This document shows, in pieces, positions 58,965-64,000 of a stretch of 64,000 nt of DNA (position 1 is the first letter of the stretch; every line of letters starts with the position of its first letter). Made by a program: the position numbers and the translations under genes. Source of the DNA: Xylaria sp. FL1777 (lineage: Eukaryota > Ascomycota > Sordariomycetes > Xylariales > Xylariaceae); assembly GCA_022578965.1 (NCBI GenBank), contig MU400536.1:62001-126000 (forward strand), given 5' to 3'. The notes beneath the pieces were generated by a model. That model had not been told where the DNA came from. It was given only the letters and a program-made list of their open reading frames with translations, and ran no database searches.

Positions 58965-59020
58965 TGCCAAGCAATCTTGGCAACGGTTGCCATTCAGTCT
59001 TTTTAGGGTAAATACGGTAC
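58965..59020 (-). repeat. Right terminal inverted repeat of the DNA transposon
   Basis: The plus strand reads TGCCAAGCAATCTTGGCAAC, then GGTTGCCATTCAGTCTTTTT, then AGGGTAAATACGGTAC. It appears unmutated compared with the left copy and adjoins normal-composition DNA at 59021. Confidence 0.92.
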
Positions 59021-59395
59021 TGCATAACAAGAAACCATCGTCTCAGCTTGAAGTCGCTCAGGTATTCACCACATGTAAGTACCCTACCTACCGTTGGCCA
59101 GCCTACCTCAAACTACCTGTTTTCTCTCCATATTCTCGACATTCTCGATATCCCAAGCTTCTCTCGAGTTCCCCAGCGCCACTCTAGTTCCAATCTAGAC
59201 AGATCAACCGAGCCGACATCTGTACTACCGGTAGCTCCATTCGAACCACCATACCTTGCGTAGACATAGACATACACGCGGACGTAGATAGTACTGTAGA
59301 CGAGGCGAAGCTCACGATTGTCTGCTTGAGTATATTCCGTCGCCTCAGATACCCAAGGGATCCTCCATACGCGCACGCCCATAAAACGCACAACC
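59021..59395. promoter_or_regulatory. Compact upstream region of NAA10
   Basis: Only 375 bp lie between the transposon end and the NAA10 start codon. CT-rich runs at 59105-59170 look like a fungal core promoter and leader. No C-to-T mutation load is apparent here. Confidence 0.5.
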
Positions 59396-60200
59396 ATGGA
59401 TATCCGCCGTCTCGAACCGCGCGACATCCCGTTGATCCAGCATGCGAACCTCGAGAACCTGCCCGAGAATTACTTCATGAAGTACTACCTATATCACGCC
59501 CTCTCATGGCCCCAGCTAAGCTATGTGGCCGTCGATGTCTCACGGCCCAAGAAGACGCCTTACGACTACCCCAAGATCGTCGGCTATGTTCTGGCCAAGA
59601 TGGAGGAGGAGCCTGCCGACGGCGTCCAGCACGGCCACATCACCTCGTTATCTGTTATGCGCACACATCGTCGTCTGGGCATTGCCGAGAAGCTCATGCG
59701 CCAGAGCCGTATGTCCCGTCTCGCCTCTCCTTCTCGCCCCAGCCAGCCTTCATTGACGTCGTCACCGTCTGCGCTTTAGATGGATATGTGGCCTCGGTAA
59801 CCCGGTTGAATGTGTGTGCTCTCGCTAACCGGGTCCCTGTGTTCTAGAATTGGCCATGGTCGAGACCTTCGGCGCACAATACGTCTCTCTGCACGTACGC
59901 GTATCCAACAAGGCTGCTATCCACCTCTACATGAAGACGCTCGGCTTCAACCAGGACAAGACGGAAGCCTCGTACTACGCCGACGGCGAGGACGCCTACA
60001 GCATGCGCCTAGACCTATCTGCCATCCGAGAGCAGATCCGTGACGCCGCCGACTTAGAGGACGCCGACGAGGGCGAACCTGTCGGTGAGGCCGGCAGCAA
60101 GACCCTTCCCGTGAGGGAAAAGGACCTACAGAAGGTTAAGGTGGGGCGTGGTCTCGGCGTCCAGGCGCTTGTTGAAAAGGACGAGAGCAAACACTCGTAG
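59396..60200 (+). CDS. NAA10: N-terminal acetyltransferase A catalytic subunit (Ard1/Naa10), 221 aa
   Basis: Two exons: 59396-59708 and 59848-60200, with a 139-nt intron (GTATGT...TTCTAG, phase 1). The GNAT fold is clear: [34 protein letters not shown] (1-34), [19 protein letters not shown] (60-71), [23 protein letters not shown] (79-101) with the acetyl-CoA loop R-R-x-x-G-x-A, then across the junction RQSQLAMVETF, and [21 protein letters not shown] (118-138). These are the hallmarks of Naa10 rather than Naa20 or Naa50. The C-terminal 70 residues are acidic and then basic, and variable in the family. Known role: with the ribosome-bound Naa15 scaffold it acetylates Ser, Ala, Thr, Gly, Cys or Val N-termini exposed by methionine aminopeptidase. 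Confidence 0.96.
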
Positions 60201-60797
60201 GGCGAGTTTTGCTCATCTCCAGGATGGTTGAGCTTTGATCAACAACGGAGGAAGAAGAGATCCCTGGGTACGAAGAAGAACAAGAAGGACAAGGCTAGTG
60301 AGGGAAAGTCCCAATTGGGTAAAGAGAACAAGGGCGACGAGAACAAGAGAGAAATGCTCCTCGGATCAAAAGTGACATAACCCATCTATACCTTCCATTG
60401 CTGTGGGGCAAAAGCGTCTTTGTTTATTGCCGACACGAGTAGTTCAAAGTTATGAATGTGGATGGGATTATAGATGTACTTGTAGAGCCTATAGAGCGGC
60501 CAACAAGTGCGGAGTTGAATTACGGGCATATCGCATAATGCACGTGAGGCAAACTGGTAGAAAAAAAAAAGAGCAAAGCAAAAGGACAACGGCATTATGA
60601 TTCTTACGACATAGAGTATTCTCGGCTTCTCTCCACGTATATAGTAAAAGGAAAAGTCGAAGCACAGATAGTTAAAAGGGTATGATTAAGTGAGGTATAT
60701 ACATATATTATAACGGAATCAGTAGAAATAGATACCTATAGCTCTCAAAAGCAACTAGCTCATCCATCTACGCTTACATGATCCACGGAATCCCCCT
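60201..60797. other. Convergent intergenic region
   Basis: 3' flanks of NAA10 and the next gene. A purine-rich stretch (60241-60360) continues from NAA10 and may be its 3' UTR. No gene is seen. Confidence 0.45.
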
Positions 60798-62945
60798 TTA
60801 TTTCCAGCCTCCCCATCCCCCGTCCCTCTCAGCAAGATCTCTCGCAAACTGTTCGTCAGCCTCGACCCTCAAGGTCTCGACTTTCCGTGCAAGTAGCTCC
60901 ATCTCGCTTTCTAACTGTTCCATTGCTTTCAGATCGTGGACGCGGGGATCCGCACCTCTATCCTTCTCGCTCTTCTTCTCGCCGTGCCCCCGCTTCTCGG
61001 CATCCGCAATGCGCGCCTCCAGGGCCTGGGCTTGCGCAGCCTTCGCGGAGAGCTGCGACTCCAAGGCACGGGCCTGAGCAAGCTTCGCCTCGACGGCGGC
61101 ACGCGACACGGCCACGGTCGCCGCACGCTGGCTTTCCTCCGCCACCCTAGCCGCGGCGGCGCTCACTGCCTCTGCCGCGGCGCGGCTCGCTTGCTCGACG
61201 AAACTGTGAGGTGACTCCTGCCCCTGCCCCTGGCCACGACTGGGACCACGGTATTCACCACCAAAGCCTCGACGGAACCCAAAATTGGGGGGTTGAGGAG
61301 GTCGGTGGCCGAAAGATCCTCGACCGAGGAATCCCCCGAGCCTACCGGGAACCGGGGGGAACGCGGGAGGCGGAGGAGCAGAGCCGACGCCGGGCACAGA
61401 GGGGCCCGGAGGGACGAAAGGGTGATGGCGAGAACGGCGGGAATGTCGCTCCGCGTCTCGCTCCGCGCGGCGTGTTGCGCGACGATCGTGTCTCTCGGCA
61501 CGTCTTGTCTCGCGCCGCTCTCGTCTCGAGGCCCTCTTCTGCTGGCGAGCCTCCTTGCGTGTCCTTCTCCTCGCCGCCTTCTGCTGCCTCTTGAGCACTT
61601 TAAACTGCTGCAGCAGGTCCTTGACCTCGCGACGCAGGGCCTCCCGCGACCTGTCCCACGACGGGTCATACGGTGGAGGCGGGACATTCTTGGCGGCCGT
61701 AATCTCCGCTCCAGCTTGCTTGAGCATGGCTCTCGTGACCGGTTGCTCCGGGTGCGATAGCCATGCTTGGACTGCATGTTTCGTCACCGGTAATTGCACG
61801 TCCTTCAGATCGTGCCAATCTGGGAGACTGCCGATGGAGGAGTCCGAATTCGAGGATAGAGATGAGCTTGATGAACTGGTTGAGCTGCGCGAGTGATCCC
61901 TCCGTCCCTGCTCATGACCACGCCCGTGTCCGCGACCGCGCCCACGACTCTCACCGAAGGGCCCGGCCCACGGGCCACCCGGACCGAACGGATGCGGATG
62001 CGGATGCGCAAAACCGGGACCAGGTTGCTCACCCCAACGAACACCTCGGGAGGAGGCTTCGAATAGCGGGTGGGTGTTGGGCTGCCCGCGCCAGCGGACA
62101 CCGTTGCGATCCGCTTCGAACCTGGAACCAAGTGCAACACGGTCGCCCTCGATGTGTAAAGGACCAAGGCGAAGACTCCCGTTGTTACCATCCACGAAAG
62201 CGAACGGGCTTCTCCACCAGCTGCTCGATTGTTGAGGTTGGCTCTGGCCCTGCTCCGGGCCTGCTGGACTGGCCCGCGATGTCCCCCGTTCCTGTGGCTC
62301 TGGTTCCGTGGTAGGTCTGGCGGGGGTTGGGCAACGTATTGTCACGCCACGGGGTTCGAAGAACCCGCGGTTCCATTCGCGGGTCACTGTCTCCGTGTTC
62401 TGCGGACTGACAGGCACACTCGGTGATGTCTTTAGTGGTGTGAACTGTGCTTTGGTAATACTATCATCAGCAGAGGATTGGGCGTCCCCGGCGACCCGTA
62501 GTTTACGATCTATAATATGCGAGTTCGCCCTTGCCGCATATCCCGGGATGAGATAGTTTATGAATGTCTGCCAGTCCTGCTCGGATACATCGCGATCGCA
62601 TGCCCAGTCGGGGTATGGGAAATCCGACGGTGCAGCATCTGGTGTAATCTCAACAACAACAGTGATACTTGGGCCCGCCGACCGAGCTGGAGGACGTGAG
62701 TCAAAATAATCCTGAGCGGAGGCGGTTATGTGGTGACTGTTGCTAGGCCCGGCGAAGCTATACTGTGCATCGTGAGGCGACTCTGGTGGTGTGTCGATGA
62801 TGTTACTGTGGGAAGATGAGGGCGCAATCGACACATCATCGTCAGCGCGACTCGGGTGATTGTTACGTGAGCCCTGTGAATGAGAATAGATGTCCGTTTC
62901 CGAATAAGGAGGTGGTGGGCCGTCCGGACCGTCATGAGGCTCCAT
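60798..62945 (-). CDS. Large disordered protein with Arg-rich and coiled-coil segments, 715 aa, unknown function
   Basis: A single-exon frame from ATG 62945. Order of parts: Pro/Ser-rich N-terminus with PPPPYSET; a conserved-looking folded block at about 108-150 (DFPYPDWACDRDVSEQDWQTF, then NYLIPGYAARANSHIIDRKLR); a disordered stretch; a Trp- and Gly-rich block at 240-330 (WWRSPFAFVDGNNGSLRLGP, VRWRGQP, VRWGEQP); an RGRGRGHGRGH segment (334-344); a Ser run (354-370); a helical block at 375-450; a strongly basic Arg-rich helix at 452-506; a Pro/Gly-rich stretch; and a C-terminal Ala/Glu coiled coil (585-705). Such proteins are often RNA- or chromatin-associated, but no catalytic domain is visible and I assign no function. 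The plus-strand frames over this gene are shadows of its GC-rich codons. Confidence 0.75.
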   Translation of the reverse strand: MEPHDGPDGPPPPYSETDIYSHSQGSRNNHPSRADDDVSIAPSSSHSNIIDTPPESPHDAQYSFAGPSNSHHITASAQDYFDSRPPARSAGPSITVVVEITPDAAPSDFPYPDWACDRDVSEQDWQTFINYLIPGYAARANSHIIDRKLRVAGDAQSSADDSITKAQFTPLKTSPSVPVSPQNTETVTREWNRGFFEPRGVTIRCPTPARPTTEPEPQERGTSRASPAGPEQGQSQPQQSSSWWRSPFAFVDGNNGSLRLGPLHIEGDRVALGSRFEADRNGVRWRGQPNTHPLFEASSRGVRWGEQPGPGFAHPHPHPFGPGGPWAGPFGESRGRGRGHGRGHEQGRRDHSRSSTSSSSSSLSSNSDSSIGSLPDWHDLKDVQLPVTKHAVQAWLSHPEQPVTRAMLKQAGAEITAAKNVPPPPYDPSWDRSREALRREVKDLLQQFKVLKRQQKAARRRTRKEARQQKRASRRERRETRRAERHDRRATRRAERDAERHSRRSRHHPFVPPGPSVPGVGSAPPPPAFPPVPGRLGGFLGRGSFGHRPPQPPNFGFRRGFGGEYRGPSRGQGQGQESPHSFVEQASRAAAEAVSAAAARVAEESQRAATVAVSRAAVEAKLAQARALESQLSAKAAQAQALEARIADAEKRGHGEKKSEKDRGADPRVHDLKAMEQLESEMELLARKVETLRVEADEQFARDLAERDGGWGGWK

Positions 62946-63656
62946 AGCTAGCTAGAGTGATTCAAGAATGAACTGTTTAGCCCTTTGTTACGGGGAAGTG
63001 AACTAGGCTTGCCACTCGCAGTCAGTACGTGCCACGGTTTTAAGAGACACGGCCTGTCACGCAATAGGTATCGGTGGTACAAATCAAGTGGATGGATGTT
63101 GAAACAAAGAATAGAAAGACGCCGAGCTTATGGGTTGGCTGAAGCATTTATTTTGAGTACTTGACACCTGTTTAGGATCCTGGCTCTGGCCTGGTGAGAA
63201 GTTATTGTCTCTCTCCCTCCCTCCCTCTCTCTACGAAAAAACGTGGGGTTTTCACTCTCTAGCGAAGCTTGATACATTGCTGCCTATAATTTGACCCCGG
63301 CTCGTCGAACGTCTGATGAGTGGCCCAAATCCGGTGGAGAATTCCGATTGATCGGGCCACCCCAGACTCGATCAGCTCAGCCCAACCAAACTAGCCTACT
63401 TTTTGACGAATGTGACAGTGAGCCCTGTAGGGTGACGCGGCCAGTTCAGTTCATATCATATAGCTATGCTGGGGCAAGCCTCATTAGGACATTCCAGATG
63501 AGAACTGCTGCCGAAACCAGGACTTCAGTAAGCCTTGCTTCGAGCCACCTAAACCAGTGAGGTAGCCCATGTAATAATTTGGCCGGTGTTAATGCTATGA
63601 AGGCACCGCATAAATGGTATAGCATCTTTCACGACTATCTAAGCGCTGCCTCACCG
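62946..63656. other. Intergenic between two minus-strand genes
   Basis: Upstream region of the 715-aa gene and 3' flank of the partial gene at the right edge. A CT-rich run lies at 63209-63232. No gene is supported. Confidence 0.45.
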
Positions 63657-63998
63657 CTACGCTCTTCCATACAGATCGAAGTTGATATCCTCCTCCTTGT
63701 AATGGTCCGCGATGATTGTGTGCAAGTTTTCTTGCGCATGTGCGCCACTGTTACAGAACTTTAGCTTTGCGCGTTTCACGCCACCTAATAGGCGGAAAAC
63801 TTACAGGTTCGTGATGTAGGTATCGACCTGGTCGGCGGGGAGGAACTCGGAAACAGCGTTCTTCACCTTGACGTTCGATACTAAAGATCCGTCTGCGAAA
63901 TTAACATATTTGGAAGGGTCACCCCATTCGACCTGGCTCTCTGATAGGAGCTTGCTCTCGGGACTCAGTTTATACACTCCTCCAAGGACGAGCACGGT
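63657..63998 (-). CDS. C-terminal part of an unidentified gene (5' part outside window)
   Basis: Two exons are visible: at least 63998-63805, then intron 63804-63748 (GTAAGT...TAACAG, 57 nt), then 63747-63657 ending at TAG. The spliced end reads ...FLPADQVDTYITNL/GAHAQENLHTIIADHYKEEDINFDLYGRA, a clean, mostly helical C-terminus. Without splicing the frame would stop three codons after the donor. The visible 95 or so residues start TVLVLGGVYKLSPESK and include EVWGD-like sequence (VEWGDPSKYVNFADGS). I do not recognise the family. The gene continues off the right edge, so its start and main domains are not visible. Confidence 0.65.
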
Positions 63999-64000
63999 TC

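Larger units (their letters stand above)
47604..59020. mobile_element. Hypermutated TIR DNA transposon with nested LTR retrotransposon (11.4 kb island)
   Basis: The AT-rich island is bounded exactly by 56-bp terminal inverted repeats (47604-47659 and 58965-59020) beginning GTACCGTATTTACCCTAAAA. Removing the nested LTR element (48159-55856) and one copy of its 5-bp duplication leaves about 3.7 kb, a normal size for an autonomous DNA transposon. No transposase frame survives: both strands are filled with TAA/TAG stops from C-to-T and G-to-A change. The four mismatches between the two inverted repeats are all transitions, with the left copy carrying the A/T state, consistent with RIP. The terminal tetramer GTAC is palindromic, so the target duplication cannot be settled (TA or GTAC both fit). 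The superfamily is unassigned. Confidence 0.85.

Noticed and set aside
61163..62426. Several long Arg- or Gly-rich frames over the 715-aa gene on both strands
   Set aside because: They arise from GC-rich codons of the real gene in other frames; none has consistent protein features.

Overview
The window comes from a filamentous ascomycete (Pezizomycotina, probably a Sordariomycete). The evidence is intron-bearing eukaryotic housekeeping genes with short introns (52-228 nt, GT...AG, with ACTAAC/CTAAC-like branch sites), wide intergenic spaces full of TAGGTA/TACCTA motifs, and one island of hypermutated, extremely AT-rich DNA of the kind left by repeat-induced point mutation (RIP). No tRNA, rRNA or CRISPR was recognised.

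Layout. 1-8 kb is gene-poor: the last exon of an SGNH/GDSL hydrolase at the left edge, one plausible small gene (3890-4291, -) and a diverged repeat pair (about 1478-1810 and 6279-6560). 8-14.7 kb carries an amidohydrolase/lactonase (-), the tail-anchored-protein ATPase Get3 (+) and 5-hydroxyisourate hydrolase (+), with a palindromic MITE between the last two. 15-18.6 kb is mostly decayed sequence, but holds a two-exon 94-residue gene with GAIGK repeats. 18.6-25.1 kb has a Y-complex nucleoporin, most like Nup85 (-), and glutathione-dependent formaldehyde dehydrogenase with five exons (+). 25-29.6 kb is a 4.6 kb gene desert. 29.6-36.2 kb has a small AN1 zinc-finger protein (+), endonuclease III NTH1 (-), an unknown probable mitochondrial membrane protein (-) and a ROG1-type lipase (-). 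36.5 kb holds a second, near-perfect MITE. 37.7-46.9 kb is gene-dense: a REX3-like RNA exonuclease (+), prohibitin PHB1 (-) divergent from QCR8 (+), a complex I 21.3 kDa subunit (+), an LTO1/Yae1-type protein (-) and an SDR oxidoreductase (-).

The most striking structure is 47.6-59.0 kb. The AT-rich island is not a shapeless RIP block. It is bounded exactly by 56-bp terminal inverted repeats (47604-47659 and 58965-59020), so it is an old DNA transposon of about 3.7 kb. A complete LTR retrotransposon is nested inside it (48159-55856, two 493-bp LTRs, 5-bp target duplication AAATA). Both elements are mutated beyond coding capacity. Only 376 bp to the right of the inverted repeat begins NAA10/ARD1 (N-terminal acetyltransferase, +). 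It is followed by a large disordered protein (-) and the 3' end of an unidentified gene (-) at the right edge.

Functionally this is ordinary fungal housekeeping. Four or five genes act in mitochondria or iron-sulphur biology (PHB1, QCR8, the complex I subunit, LTO1, perhaps the 33-34 kb gene). Nothing indicates a secondary-metabolite cluster. Splice sites were placed by eye from donor/acceptor motifs and reading-frame continuity; each junction given keeps the frame.
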